Assembly (NCBI RefSeq): GCF_000428105.1
Contig: NZ_ATZH01000018.1
Coordinates: forward strand, 1-64,000
Direction of reading: 5' to 3'
DNA from: Bacteroides pyogenes DSM 20611 = JCM 6294
GTDB lineage: Bacteria > Bacteroidota > Bacteroidia > Bacteroidales > Bacteroidaceae
DNA: 64,000 nucleotides
The position numbers were made by a program, and so were the translations under genes. The notes beneath the pieces are model-generated. The model ran no database searches and was not told where the DNA came from. It saw only the letters and a list, made by a program, of their open reading frames with translations. Below are positions 1 through 10,240 of this stretch, one piece after another; the stretch's first letter is position 1; the number at the start of each line of letters is the position of its first letter.

Positions 1-1
1 T

Positions 2-271
2 GATGGAATACAGCTTATTACTAAGTTGAAGAGCAATATGAAAGGGGCTTTGATGAGCGTCTCCGATAAGCTCTTGCTCAGAAAGAGGGCTATTATAGAA
101 ACCGTGAATGATGAGCTGAAGAATATTGCACAGATAGAGCATTCCAGACACAGATGCTTTGATAATTTCATCGTCAATCTGCTCGGTGCTATTGCTGCAT
201 ATTGCTTGTTCCCAAAGAAGCCGTGCATCAATGTACAGAGGACACTGGATACACAACTTGCACTATTCTAA
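2..271 (+). CDS. IS982-family transposase, C-terminal part (truncated by window edge)
   Basis: The reading frame is open from the left edge of the window, so only about 89 C-terminal residues are seen. They contain R-x3-E-x6-K within KRAIIETVNDELKN, which fits the YREK signature of IS4/IS982-type DDE transposases and includes the last catalytic acidic residue. The ending (DNFIVNLLGAIAAYCLFPKKP) is typical of Bacteroides IS982-like transposases. The IS right end probably lies just after the stop, around 272-295, but without the left end no inverted repeat can be verified. Family assignment is by recognition. Confidence 0.8.
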   Translation, partial: DGIQLITKLKSNMKGALMSVSDKLLLRKRAIIETVNDELKNIAQIEHSRHRCFDNFIVNLLGAIAAYCLFPKKPCINVQRTLDTQLALF

Positions 272-351
272 ATTCGTCGAACTCACGTTAACTTTAGTAT
301 ATTTAATCGTATTTTTGTCTGAAAATAATCAATGCATAAAAAGACAAAATT

Positions 352-1005
352 ATGGATACCGCGCTTTTACCATTCGCTCTACTTTGCCTTACTTCCTTTT
401 TTACTTTGACCAATCCTTTGGGAACGATGCCGGTTTTTCTCACCATGACTCGCGGCATGACCGATGCCGAACGGCAAAGTATTGTACGCCGCGCCACCAT
501 CGTTTCGTTTGTCACTTTAATGGTGTTTGCCTTTGCCGGACAATTTCTTTTTAAATTTTTCGGGATTTCCACCAACGGCTTTCGTATTGCGGGCGGATTT
601 ATCATCTTCAAAATAGGATTCGACATGTTGCAGGCCCGATATACGCCCATGAAACTGAAAGATGAGGAAATCAAAACTTATGCGGATGATATTTCCATAA
701 CTCCCCTCGGCATACCTATGCTTTGCGGTCCGGGCGCTATTGCCAATGCCATAGTACTGATGCAGGACGCCCATACCTATGAAATGAAAGGAGTGCTTAT
801 CGGAACTATCGCCTTTATCTATTTACTTACTTTTTTCATTCTTCGCGCTTCCACCCGCTTGGTCGATTTGCTCGGTGAAACGGGAAATAATGTAATGATG
901 CGTCTGATGGGACTTATTCTGATGGTTATCGCGGTTGAATGTTTCGTCAGCGGAGTGAAACCGATATTGACCGATATCGTAAAAGACGGAATATTGATGA
1001 TTTGA
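352..1005 (+). CDS. MarC family integral membrane protein
   Basis: A 217-residue hydrophobic protein with about six predicted membrane segments and the family's N-terminal pattern, TNPLGTMPVFLTMTRGM, followed by repeated hydrophobic blocks and GPGAIANAIV near residue 125. Members of the MarC/UPF0056 (NAAT) family are inner-membrane proteins whose substrate is mostly unknown; the old link to multiple antibiotic resistance is not well supported. The length is normal and the gene looks intact. It stands alone, 80 bp after the IS transposase stop, so its promoter may lie in or next to the IS end. Confidence 0.85.
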   Translation: MDTALLPFALLCLTSFFTLTNPLGTMPVFLTMTRGMTDAERQSIVRRATIVSFVTLMVFAFAGQFLFKFFGISTNGFRIAGGFIIFKIGFDMLQARYTPMKLKDEEIKTYADDISITPLGIPMLCGPGAIANAIVLMQDAHTYEMKGVLIGTIAFIYLLTFFILRASTRLVDLLGETGNNVMMRLMGLILMVIAVECFVSGVKPILTDIVKDGILMI

Positions 1006-1467
1006 AAAACTGCAAATCATTAAAAAAGGTCTGTATTTCCTTTTCCATCCTGTGTGATAGAGAGGATTCTTTGGGAAGAAGTGCTTTATTCTTTTAATTT
1101 TATTGCTTCGATAAAAAGCGTTTTATGGCTATTCAGCGGTTGCCACATCCCATACAACAAGCATGGATAAAATAGCTGTTTTGGCGGACGGAAATAGTTC
1201 CTTTTCTTCATGCAAGTCAGTCACACACAATGTTTATATGCTTGAACGAGTGATGTGCGTGTACCGACTGGGCTTACTCCGGCAAGTTATTGACAGCCTT
1301 TTCAATGAACTCATTTTATTTACTGCCGAGTCGCTTAGGATTGGTTGTTTTCTTAATGAACCATTGATATAATAGAGGCAATAGATGATTTTAATCGACA
1401 GGATGTTTCTTAAAGGACGAAATGTGCGTATATTTGCATATATAAATTAAATGAAACGAAAAACGGA
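1006..1467. other. Intergenic region without a recognisable gene
   Basis: About 460 bp. A 69-codon frame (1163-1372, plus) is open, but it has no clear ribosome binding site and resembles nothing I recognise, so it is not called. The last 60 bp carry the promoter of the downstream nitroreductase cluster. Confidence 0.6.
1406..1436 (+). promoter_or_regulatory. Bacteroides-type promoter for the nitroreductase-maf cluster
   Basis: TTTC at 1406-1409, then 19 bases, then TATATTTG at 1429-1436. The second box matches the TAnnTTTG -7 consensus exactly; the -33 box has one mismatch. The first start codon is 31 bases downstream. Confidence 0.6.
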
Positions 1468-2004
1468 ATGGAAAACTTTAGTGAATTGATCAGAAACCGC
1501 AGAAGCATGCGTAAGTTTACCGGTGAAGAGTTGTCGCAGGACGAAGTCGTTGCGTTGATGAAAGCGGCGTTGATGTCGCCCACATCGAAACGGACGAATA
1601 GCTGGCAGTTTATTGTGGTTGATGACAAAGAGACACTGAAAGAGTTGTCGCGCTGTAAAGAGCATTCGTCTTCTTTCATTGCCGATGCAGCATTGGCAAT
1701 CGTCGTCATGGCCGATCCGCTGGAGAGCGATGTGTGGATTGAAGACGCGTCCGTCGCTTCCATCATGATACAGTTGCAGGCGGAAGATTTAGGCTTGGGA
1801 AGCTGCTGGGTTCAGGTCAGAGAGCGGTTCACGGCAGCGGGAATTCCGTCGGATGAATTTATTCACGGGCTTCTCGATATTCCTTTGCAACTTCAGGTGC
1901 TTTCGGTGATTGCCATCGGGCATAAAGGTATGGAACGCAAGCCTTTCGATGAAGCGCATCTGCAATGGGAAAAAATTCATATCAATAGATTCGGAGGAAA
2001 GTAA
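1468..2004 (+). CDS. Nitroreductase family protein (FMN-dependent oxidoreductase)
   Basis: 178 residues. The N-terminal RNRRSMRKFTGEE and the SPTSKRTNSWQF segment form the FMN phosphate- and ring-binding site of the nitroreductase fold, and GLGSCWVQVRERF is the usual second FMN contact. Members use NAD(P)H to reduce nitro compounds, quinones or flavins; the physiological substrate cannot be read from sequence. It is the first gene of a tightly spaced same-strand cluster (next start 4 bases after the stop) and sits behind a good promoter. It differs from the second nitroreductase in this window (48659-49213). Confidence 0.85.
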   Translation: MENFSELIRNRRSMRKFTGEELSQDEVVALMKAALMSPTSKRTNSWQFIVVDDKETLKELSRCKEHSSSFIADAALAIVVMADPLESDVWIEDASVASIMIQLQAEDLGLGSCWVQVRERFTAAGIPSDEFIHGLLDIPLQLQVLSVIAIGHKGMERKPFDEAHLQWEKIHINRFGGK

Positions 2005-2007
2005 GCT

Positions 2008-2343
2008 ATGGCTGCTGTAAAGGCGAACAATAAAAAAGATACTTACAGGGCGACGGCCGTCTCTTTTATCGTGATCGGCCTGCTTTTTCTGATCGATAAG
2101 CTGATGCATTTCGCATCGGTCGGGTTACCTTGGGTGATGCATAAAGACAACTTGCTGTTGTACGTTTCCATCTGTTTCCTGATTTTCAAACGCGACAAAT
2201 CAGTCGGATTGGTACTGCTCGGACTTTGGCTGGTGATCAACATCGGTTTGGTGACTTCATGGCTCGGTTCTATTTCCGGCTATCTGCTGCCGTTGGCATT
2301 GCTCGTGGCGGGCGGGATACTCTTGCTTGCTTCCAAACGATAA
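2008..2343 (+). CDS. Small integral membrane protein (LiaF/DUF5668-like)
   Basis: 111 residues with about four hydrophobic segments: a first helix around residues 15-33, a pair in the middle, and a C-terminal helix ending in LLASKR. The pattern of short helices resembles the LiaI/LiaF transmembrane domain found in many Bacteroides small proteins, but this is resemblance only. It begins 4 bases after the nitroreductase stop, with GGAGG shortly upstream (around 1994), and precedes the DUF2520 gene by 14 bp, so it is co-transcribed. Function unknown. Confidence 0.65.
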   Translation: MAAVKANNKKDTYRATAVSFIVIGLLFLIDKLMHFASVGLPWVMHKDNLLLYVSICFLIFKRDKSVGLVLLGLWLVINIGLVTSWLGSISGYLLPLALLVAGGILLLASKR

Positions 2344-2357
2344 GAGGAGGGTGACGG

Positions 2358-3654
<1,297 letters not shown>

Positions 3655-3682
3655 TTGTAAATAATGAATTCGTATTTTGATT

Positions 3683-4267
3683 ATGCCTCTTGAAAACCTG
3701 AAGAAATATCAGATTATATTGGCTTCCAATTCGCCCCGTCGTAAAGAATTGATGTCCGGGCTGGGAGTCGATTACACGGTGCGCACTTTACCCGATGTGG
3801 ATGAGTCTTATCCGGAACACCTTAAAGGTTGTGAAATTCCCGAATATATAGCCCGTGAAAAAGCGGCGGCTTACCGTGATTCCATGAAGCCGGGAGAACT
3901 GCTGATTACCGCCGATACGATTGTCTGGCTCGACGGCAAACTGCTTGGAAAGCCTGAAGGCAGGGAAGGAGCGGCAGAAATGCTGCGTTCGCTTTCGGGA
4001 AAGGCGCATCAGGTCTTCACCGGTGTCTGTCTTACTACGACAGAATGGCAGAAAAGCTTCACCTCTTCTTCAGACGTCGTGTTCGATGAACTTTCCGAGG
4101 ACGAGATTCAATATTACGTCGACGCATACCGGCCGATGGATAAGGCAGGAGCGTATGGCGTGCAGGAATGGATCGGATACATCGGTGTGAAGTCTATATC
4201 GGGAAGCTTTTATAATATCATGGGACTTCCCATACAGAGGTTGTACGGAGAGCTGAAGCGTTTGTAA
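3683..4267 (+). CDS. maf: Maf family nucleotide pyrophosphatase
   Basis: About 194 residues. The signature LASNSPRRKELMSGLG is at the N-terminus, and ADTIVWLDGKLLGKP and DKAGAYGVQEWIG follow; these are the nucleotide- and metal-binding motifs of Maf/YhdE-type dTTP/UTP pyrophosphatases. Members hydrolyse non-canonical or modified nucleoside triphosphates and have been linked to septum control. I start at the ATG at 3683 rather than the in-frame TTG two codons upstream. It is the last gene of the cluster starting at 1468. Confidence 0.9.
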   Translation: MPLENLKKYQIILASNSPRRKELMSGLGVDYTVRTLPDVDESYPEHLKGCEIPEYIAREKAAAYRDSMKPGELLITADTIVWLDGKLLGKPEGREGAAEMLRSLSGKAHQVFTGVCLTTTEWQKSFTSSSDVVFDELSEDEIQYYVDAYRPMDKAGAYGVQEWIGYIGVKSISGSFYNIMGLPIQRLYGELKRL

Positions 4268-4341
4268 AAAAAAGCCGGTGCCGGGAATACCGGAGGCAAT
4301 GCCTTTGGAAACAGTCTGTGGTATCCGGCCCGTCGCTTTTG
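4267..4341. terminator. Possible bidirectional terminator between maf and the TPR gene
   Basis: An A-rich arm followed by a GC-rich stretch (from about 4267) pairs imperfectly with GGTATCCGGCCCGTCGCTTTT ending near 4341. The two genes converge here. The stem is interrupted, so the call is tentative. Confidence 0.35.
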
Positions 4342-4369
4342 GATAATTTCCGATTGCCATGGATGAAAC

Positions 4370-6589
4370 TTACAACAAATCCAGCATCAGCGGAATATCT
4401 TCTGCGCGGATGCCTTGTTCGAGAAGCGCGGCTTCATCTTTCCGGAACATAATAATAAATTGTTCTTTGCTTTCGCCCGCCGCAATCGCTTCCTTATAAA
4501 GGTCGGCCGCTTTCCGGATATTTCCCATTGCCCATGCCACATGCCCTGCATTCATGTAATCAATCGCCAACGGCTTTCTGTCGATAATTTTTTCATAATA
4601 CTTCATTGCCTGCTCGTGTTTGTGCCCGATAAACGAACACCACCCGATTCCTCGCCAGGCTTTTATGCTGTTGTTTTGTATGAAGTCGAGCTTGAAGAAG
4701 TAGTTTAACGCTTCTTCGTTTTGTCCGAGTTCTGCCAGACAACTGCCGATGTGGAAAACAATCTTCGTGTCTTCCGGGCTTACTTCTTCCGTCTTCTTGT
4801 AATACGTCAAAGCCTTACGGTAATCTCTGTTCAGCCGGTAGCATACGGCTAAGTGTCTGTTATTCCATACATTGTCCGGTTTGAGTGTGTCCGCTTTCAG
4901 GTAAGCTTCAATTGCTTCGGCATATTTTTTTTGTTTTTGCCGGGCATATCCCAGTTTTTGGTAACATTCGGCGGCATCTTCGGCGAACAGTCCGGCGGCT
5001 TCCATCTCTTTGTAAGCTTCGGTAGCTTCTTCCCACCGTTCTTTTTTCAGGTAGAAGTCGGCGATGGGGAACAGCACTTCTTTTTGAGAAAGCATATTGC
5101 TAAGCGCCGGGATATGGTGCAAGTCGAGTTTTTCTTTGAAGAAATCTCTGAATTCCTGTCGCCGTGTGCTGAGTTTGAAGAAACGATACAAGTCTTGCAG
5201 GTATTGATTGCTGATGGTTCCGGGACGCTCGTTGAATTGTTTGATATTCTCCACATTCGACTGTTCCGCCATTTCCGAAATCTGTTCCTGCTGACTGCTC
5301 AGTTGGCTTAGCAACATTTCTTTTTGCGCTTTGGGGAGCTGTTGGATTATGAATAAAAAGGAATATTTGTCGCTGTTGCTGAAGAAACCTGTTTCGAGAA
5401 TGAAGTCCAGCGTGCCCTTCTTTTCCTTCGCGTCTTTTAATATCCGGTAAACATCGGGTTGCTGTTTGCTGAACGGATAGAACCAGTTGTGAATCTCTCT
5501 GAAGAAAGGAAAATTCTTCAAGGCAGCAAATGTACTCATATATACATCGGCTCCTTCCATTTGCAACTCACTCATCTCCCGAAGCTTGTCGCCAAGTCCG
5601 CTTTGTTCGAAAGCGTCCATCCAATCCGGATTTTTATCATCGCTTTCATCATCGCTTTCTTCCAGGCCGAACCGCATATCGCGTATGGAGGAGACGCTTT
5701 TCATCATTTCCGGTATAATCTCTTCCCTCATCTTCTTGTCAATCTTTTCCGTTTCCTGAGCAAGCAATAACTGACGGTAGATGCGGGCGACGTCTTCCTT
5801 GAAAGAACCGGTATCGCCCATAAGTACGATTCTTTGAATCAGTTCCGGATAAAGATAAATTCGATTCCGGTATATGTGTAAGACGATGAGCAAACCGACC
5901 ACTGCTCTTTGAGATACGCTTACGTTGGGGTGCGTGTAGGCATCCAGCAGCCACATGGCTTTGCTCAAGTCGAAACATTCCATCAGGCTTAACGTCACGG
6001 CGCTGGCAAACAAGCACAAATCGTTTGCGCCGGACAATTCGGATGTAAGCATAGCCTGCGCGTTTTTCTCTTCATCATCGCTCCATCCGCTATTGGTCCA
6101 TGTGTTTAGAAAAAGTGTTTTAAGGGCGTTTTCGTGCCGTTTCAGGGCTTCATCTATTTTTTCGTCCGACTGTAATCCGCTTATGGCCAAATCATCATTA
6201 AAACCTTCGAGGATATGCGTCGTTTGTGTCGGATTGTTTGTACCGGAATCTGTCGTTTGAGCGGTATGCCGCACGATATGATAATATTTGGAGGATACGC
6301 CATCGAGTGTGAACAACCTTGCCCGATCGGCAATTTCCCAGGCTTCTTTCAACAGTTTACGATATACTTCCGGACGTTCGGGGTCGTCTGCTCCCTGACG
6401 CATGTAATCCAACATGTAGTTGTACGAAGTTTGCAGCTGCTCCAAGTGCGTTCGCAGTTTCCAGTCGGCACACTGCCAGAGCAAAGACTCCAGTTGTGTC
6501 AATGCTTCCTTGAGCCTTTTTTCTTGGAGCAAAATGCTTATGTAGGCATATTGTTCGTTTATTGTTTTTTCATTCATCATAATTCTCAT
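4370..6589 (-). CDS. Tetratricopeptide-repeat protein (large, cytoplasmic)
   Basis: 739 residues without a signal peptide or membrane segment. The N-terminal two thirds are helical and not recognised. From about residue 510 to 710 there are TPR units (for example ECYQKLGYARQKQKKYAEAIEAYLKADTL and the unit beginning KALTYYKKTEEVSPEDTKIVF) with the usual W/L/G-Y-A/F-P spacing. TPR proteins are protein-protein adaptors; the partner is unknown. The frame starts MRIMMNEK, and the Met residues four or five codons in are equally good starts. It is transcribed alone. A second, unrelated TPR protein is at 44385-45815. Confidence 0.75.
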   Translation of the reverse strand: MRIMMNEKTINEQYAYISILLQEKRLKEALTQLESLLWQCADWKLRTHLEQLQTSYNYMLDYMRQGADDPERPEVYRKLLKEAWEIADRARLFTLDGVSSKYYHIVRHTAQTTDSGTNNPTQTTHILEGFNDDLAISGLQSDEKIDEALKRHENALKTLFLNTWTNSGWSDDEEKNAQAMLTSELSGANDLCLFASAVTLSLMECFDLSKAMWLLDAYTHPNVSVSQRAVVGLLIVLHIYRNRIYLYPELIQRIVLMGDTGSFKEDVARIYRQLLLAQETEKIDKKMREEIIPEMMKSVSSIRDMRFGLEESDDESDDKNPDWMDAFEQSGLGDKLREMSELQMEGADVYMSTFAALKNFPFFREIHNWFYPFSKQQPDVYRILKDAKEKKGTLDFILETGFFSNSDKYSFLFIIQQLPKAQKEMLLSQLSSQQEQISEMAEQSNVENIKQFNERPGTISNQYLQDLYRFFKLSTRRQEFRDFFKEKLDLHHIPALSNMLSQKEVLFPIADFYLKKERWEEATEAYKEMEAAGLFAEDAAECYQKLGYARQKQKKYAEAIEAYLKADTLKPDNVWNNRHLAVCYRLNRDYRKALTYYKKTEEVSPEDTKIVFHIGSCLAELGQNEEALNYFFKLDFIQNNSIKAWRGIGWCSFIGHKHEQAMKYYEKIIDRKPLAIDYMNAGHVAWAMGNIRKAADLYKEAIAAGESKEQFIIMFRKDEAALLEQGIRAEDIPLMLDLL

Positions 6590-6739
6590 ATTTATGCTTC
6601 TCTTTATCTTCCCGCAAAGTATCCTATTCGGTTATAAAAGTACAAAAAGAATGCCAAATACGAAATTAACTTGTACCTTAACTGAATATGAAAGGGTATT
6701 ATAATCGCTATGGAATAACTTTCCCACCGCCCATAAAAC

Positions 6740-6795
6740 AGCAAACCGGAAATACCGTTTTAGCTCTGCTTGCACAGGCAAAATGATATTTCCGG
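6740..6795 (-). terminator. Likely terminator of pgk
   Basis: TATTTCCGG (6787-6795) and CCGGAAATA (6746-6754) form a 9-bp stem that can extend through imperfect inner pairs. Read on the minus strand it is followed by TTTGCTGTTTT. It begins about 30 bases after the pgk stop. Confidence 0.5.
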
Positions 6796-6825
6796 CTTCT
6801 CAAGTTATTATCTTCCGACAATGGA

Positions 6826-8085
6826 TTACTCTTGGATAGCAGCAATACCCGGAAGAACCTTTCCTTCGATCGCTTCGAGCAATGCGCCGCCACCGGTAGA
6901 TACGTAAGATACACCGCTTGCAAGGCCGAATTTATTGACACAAGCTACGGAGTCGCCGCCGCCAACGAGAGAGAACGCGCCGTTTTTCGTAGCTTCTACA
7001 ATAGCTTCGCCTACCGCGCGCGAACCGTGCGTAAAGTTTTCAAATTCAAATACCCCTGTCGGACCGTTCCAAAGAATAGTCTTGGAGTCTTTGATTACTT
7101 TTGCGAAAATTTCTTCTGTTTTCGGGCCGATATCCAAGCCTTCCCATCCATCGGGAATTTCATTCACTGCGCAGAATTTAGTGTTCGCGTCGTTAGAGAA
7201 AGCGTCGGCAATCTTTGCGTCTACAGCCAAAACCAGATTAACGCCTTTTTCTTTGGCTTTTTTCATCAGGTCCAAAGCCAAATCGAGCTTGTCGTCTTCA
7301 CAAATAGAGATACCGATTTTGCCGCCCATTGCTTTGGTAAAGGTATAGGTCATACCGCCGGCAATAATCAGGTTGTCTACTTTGTTCAGCAGATTTTCGA
7401 TGATTTCGATTTTCGAAGAGACTTTAGAACCACCCATGATAGCGGTAAACGGACGCTTGATGTCGTTCAAAACCTTATCTACCGCTTTTACTTCTTTCTC
7501 CATCAGGTAGCCGAACATCTTATTGTCAGTATCGAAGTGTTTAGCGATCAGTGCGGTAGAAGCATGAGCGCGGTGAGCGGTTCCGAAGGCGTCGTTCACG
7601 TAACAGTCGGCATAAGAAGCCAGCTTCTTGGTGAACTCTTTCTGGCTTTCTTTCACAGCTTTCTTTGCAGCCGCTTTCTCTTCATCCGTAGCGTCTTCTG
7701 CCAAGCCTCTCGGTTTGCCTTCTTCCTCTGCGTAAAAACGGAGATTTTCGAGCAACAATACTTCTCCGGGTTTCAATGCCGCCGACTTCTTGACAGCTTC
7801 TTCGCCCATGCAATCGTTGGCAAACTGAACTTCAACACCCAACAATTCGGAAAGATGTTTCAGGATATGCTTTAAAGAAAATTTGTCAGTCACGCCTTTC
7901 GGACGGCCCAAGTGAGAACCGATGATGATGCTTCCGCCGTCTGCAAGAATCTTCTTCAGGGTAGGAAGAGCCGCGCGCATACGTGTGTCGTCTGTAATGT
8001 TGAAGTTTTCGTCCAGAGGTACATTGAAGTCCACGCGAACAAATGCCTTTTTACCGGCAAAATTGAAATTGTCAATTGTTTGCAT
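6826..8085 (-). CDS. pgk: Phosphoglycerate kinase
   Basis: 419 residues, the full family length. It has the N-terminal [20 protein letters not shown] block, the SHLGRPKG substrate-binding loop, the hinge around [14 protein letters not shown] and the C-terminal nucleotide-binding [13 protein letters not shown]. It transfers phosphate from 1,3-bisphosphoglycerate to ADP in glycolysis, in the cytoplasm. A helical insert with a charged stretch ([18 protein letters not shown]) near residues 128-145 is common in Bacteroidetes enzymes. It is monocistronic, with its own promoter (8138-8169) and a probable terminator. Confidence 0.97.
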   Translation of the reverse strand: MQTIDNFNFAGKKAFVRVDFNVPLDENFNITDDTRMRAALPTLKKILADGGSIIIGSHLGRPKGVTDKFSLKHILKHLSELLGVEVQFANDCMGEEAVKKSAALKPGEVLLLENLRFYAEEEGKPRGLAEDATDEEKAAAKKAVKESQKEFTKKLASYADCYVNDAFGTAHRAHASTALIAKHFDTDNKMFGYLMEKEVKAVDKVLNDIKRPFTAIMGGSKVSSKIEIIENLLNKVDNLIIAGGMTYTFTKAMGGKIGISICEDDKLDLALDLMKKAKEKGVNLVLAVDAKIADAFSNDANTKFCAVNEIPDGWEGLDIGPKTEEIFAKVIKDSKTILWNGPTGVFEFENFTHGSRAVGEAIVEATKNGAFSLVGGGDSVACVNKFGLASGVSYVSTGGGALLEAIEGKVLPGIAAIQE

Positions 8086-8137
8086 AATACTCTATTTTTA
8101 TTTAAAAGTGTTTTAAAAAATCTTCTTCGATAGACCG

Positions 8138-8169
8138 CAAAGTTACTATTTATTTCTGTTTCTTCGCAA
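8138..8169 (-). promoter_or_regulatory. pgk promoter
   Basis: On the minus strand: TTG (plus 8167-8169), 21 bases, TAACTTTG (plus 8138-8145), which matches TAnnTTTG exactly. The pgk ATG is about 50 bases downstream. Confidence 0.65.
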
Positions 8170-8177
8170 TTAATTCT

Positions 8178-8855
8178 TTATTTATTCGCTGCTTTAGAAT
8201 CCTCTTTGGTTACTTTATAGGTGTCTGAGAAATGTTTGCACATTAATTGCAAACCACATATATCACATTTCGGGGCACGTGCCTGACAGATGTAGCGACC
8301 GTGCAGAATGAGCCAATGATGAGCGATGGGGATCAGTTCTTCCGGAATGTTTTGGGTCAACTCTTTTTCTACGCTAAGCGGTGTGGTGCATCTTTTCGGC
8401 ACCAGACCGATGCGGTGGCTTACACGGAACACATGTGTGTCTACCGCCATGGCTGCTTTTTTGAATACTACCGACCGGATGACGTTCGCTGTCTTTCGTC
8501 CCACACCCGGAAGTTTAGTCAGGTCTTCAAGATTGTCGGGAACTTCACTGTCGAACTTCTCGACCAGCATGCGTGCCATTCCGACCAAATGCTTGGCCTT
8601 GTTGTTCGGGTAAGACACACTGCGTATATATTCGAAAATCACTTCGGGAGTGCTCGCTGCCAACACCTCCGGAGTGGGGAAATCACGAACCAGAGGAGGA
8701 GTAACCATGTTTACCCGTTTGTCGGTGCATTGGGCGGAAAGAATCACTGCTATCAACAATTCGTACGGATTGTTGTAATGTAATTCCGTTTCGGCTACCG
8801 GGACATTTGCCTTGAACCAGGCGATTACTTTTTCATATCGTTCTTTTTTTCTCAT
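8178..8855 (-). CDS. nth: Endonuclease III (DNA glycosylase / AP lyase)
   Basis: 225 residues. The helix-hairpin-helix LPGVGRKTANVI carries the catalytic Lys, and the Asp sits in AVDTHVFRVSHRIGL. The C-terminus has C-x6-C-x2-C-x5-C (CQARAPKCDICGLQLMC), the [4Fe-4S] ligand set. It removes oxidised pyrimidines and nicks the abasic site in base excision repair. Its ATG overlaps the stop of the upstream MFS gene by 4 bases (ATGA), so the two genes are coupled, though no functional link is evident. Confidence 0.95.
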   Translation of the reverse strand: MRKKERYEKVIAWFKANVPVAETELHYNNPYELLIAVILSAQCTDKRVNMVTPPLVRDFPTPEVLAASTPEVIFEYIRSVSYPNNKAKHLVGMARMLVEKFDSEVPDNLEDLTKLPGVGRKTANVIRSVVFKKAAMAVDTHVFRVSHRIGLVPKRCTTPLSVEKELTQNIPEELIPIAHHWLILHGRYICQARAPKCDICGLQLMCKHFSDTYKVTKEDSKAANK

Positions 8856-10051
8856 CGCAGTTTGTTTTTATGGTAATGGGGCGTTACTTTCAGGTTGAAG
8901 TAAAGCATGGAGAGTACTGTGAGGCAAGCGCCGAACAGATATGCTTTGTCGAACGTGCTGATTTCTGCAATGTACCCTCCCGTTAACATGCCGATGCCGA
9001 TGCCGACATCCCATGATGTCAGATAAGTGGACGTGGCGGTTCCGCGTTTGCTGTTCGGCGCAAGGTTGACAAACAGCGTATTGAACGCCGGAAACATGAT
9101 GCCGAATCCGATGCCCAGCAGTAGGGCAATGCCGAAGAATACCGTGCGGCAAACGTTCTCGTCCCATCTTATCAGATATACGCAGGCGGAAAGCAGAAAG
9201 AAGCTGAACACAACGATGTACAGCCCGGCAGAGATCACCTGGGTGATTTTCCCTTTATCTACCAGTTTGCCCGAGAATATACGCGAGACAGCCATTCCCA
9301 GGGCCATGAAAGTGAAGAAAAATCCTGTTTTCGTGTCGAGTCCTATCTCTCGGGCGTACATCGCCACGTAATTGGTGGTCATTCCATAGGGAATGGACAG
9401 CAAAAGCAAACTGAAACCCGCAGGCACTCCTCTCAGCAGGATGAAGCGGTCGAGTGAAATAGGCTCTCTTTCTACCGGCGGTTTATATGGTGTTCTGATG
9501 ATGCATGCGGCGAGCATTCCCAGCATACAGGAAGCAAAAGCATAAATGAATATAGTGGAAAATTGAACGCCCGCATCGTGCAAGAACAATCCGAACATGG
9601 GACCGACGGACATGGCTATGTTATTGGTCAGTCCATAGTATCCCAATCCTTCTCCTCTGCGTGAAGAAGGCATAATGTCTATCACCACCGTATTGCCTGC
9701 TACGGTTACCGTTCCGAACGAGACGCCGTGTATGATGCGGAACATGATGAAAAGGGTGAGCGACCCGGCAATGAGGTAGCCGGCGAACATCATTGTGAAA
9801 ATAAAGTAGGCGAACAGATAAAGCGGCTTTCGGGCAAATGTGTCGAGCAGATAGCCGGAAAAAGGACGGATACAGAGGGCTGCCACCGTATAACATGAGA
9901 GCACGATGCCGATTGTGGAGTTTCCTGCTCCGAAAGATTCGGAAAGATAGAACGGGAGTACGGGAATCAACAACCAGAAGCCAAAATATAATAAGAAATT
10001 GGCTGCCAGGATGAAACAGTAGCTGTAAGTTATGAGTCTATCCTTTGCCAC
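8852..10051 (-). CDS. Major facilitator superfamily transporter
   Basis: 399 residues with about 12 hydrophobic helices. The loop between helices 2 and 3 (GYLLDTFARKPLYL) is the MFS-specific D-x-x-x-R-K motif, and PSSRRGEGLGYYGLTNNIAMSVGP is typical of drug/sugar:proton antiporters. It is probably an inner-membrane efflux or uptake carrier; the substrate cannot be told. It is the first gene of a two-gene unit with nth. Confidence 0.85.
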   Translation of the reverse strand: MAKDRLITYSYCFILAANFLLYFGFWLLIPVLPFYLSESFGAGNSTIGIVLSCYTVAALCIRPFSGYLLDTFARKPLYLFAYFIFTMMFAGYLIAGSLTLFIMFRIIHGVSFGTVTVAGNTVVIDIMPSSRRGEGLGYYGLTNNIAMSVGPMFGLFLHDAGVQFSTIFIYAFASCMLGMLAACIIRTPYKPPVEREPISLDRFILLRGVPAGFSLLLLSIPYGMTTNYVAMYAREIGLDTKTGFFFTFMALGMAVSRIFSGKLVDKGKITQVISAGLYIVVFSFFLLSACVYLIRWDENVCRTVFFGIALLLGIGFGIMFPAFNTLFVNLAPNSKRGTATSTYLTSWDVGIGIGMLTGGYIAEISTFDKAYLFGACLTVLSMLYFNLKVTPHYHKNKLR

Positions 10052-10193
10052 TTTTTAAAAGATTAGAACGTTTTGTAACCGGTAACCGATCATGCTGTTT
10101 TAGTTGGTCGTCGGCCGTTTCTCTGCTTATTTCAGCTTTTCAGCCTTTTTGCACCATATATTATTTATGATGTAAATTTTGCCTGTTTATTAT

Positions 10194-10240
10194 CGTTGAA
10201 GGTGTGTCTGCAAAAAAGAGACACACCTTCAACGATTTTT
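10194..10240. terminator. Strong hairpin just after pheS
   Basis: Perfect 16-bp stem (10194-10209 with 10219-10234) and a 9-base loop, flanked by a T-run at 10235-10240 as read on the plus strand. It starts about 6 bases past the pheS stop on the minus strand. On that strand the bases after the stem are only moderately T-rich, so it may act mainly as a 3' stabiliser or as a bidirectional terminator. Confidence 0.6.

Noticed and set aside
1163..1372. 69-codon ORF in the marC-nitroreductase gap
   Set aside because: No ribosome binding site, no recognisable motif, cysteine-rich random-looking composition.
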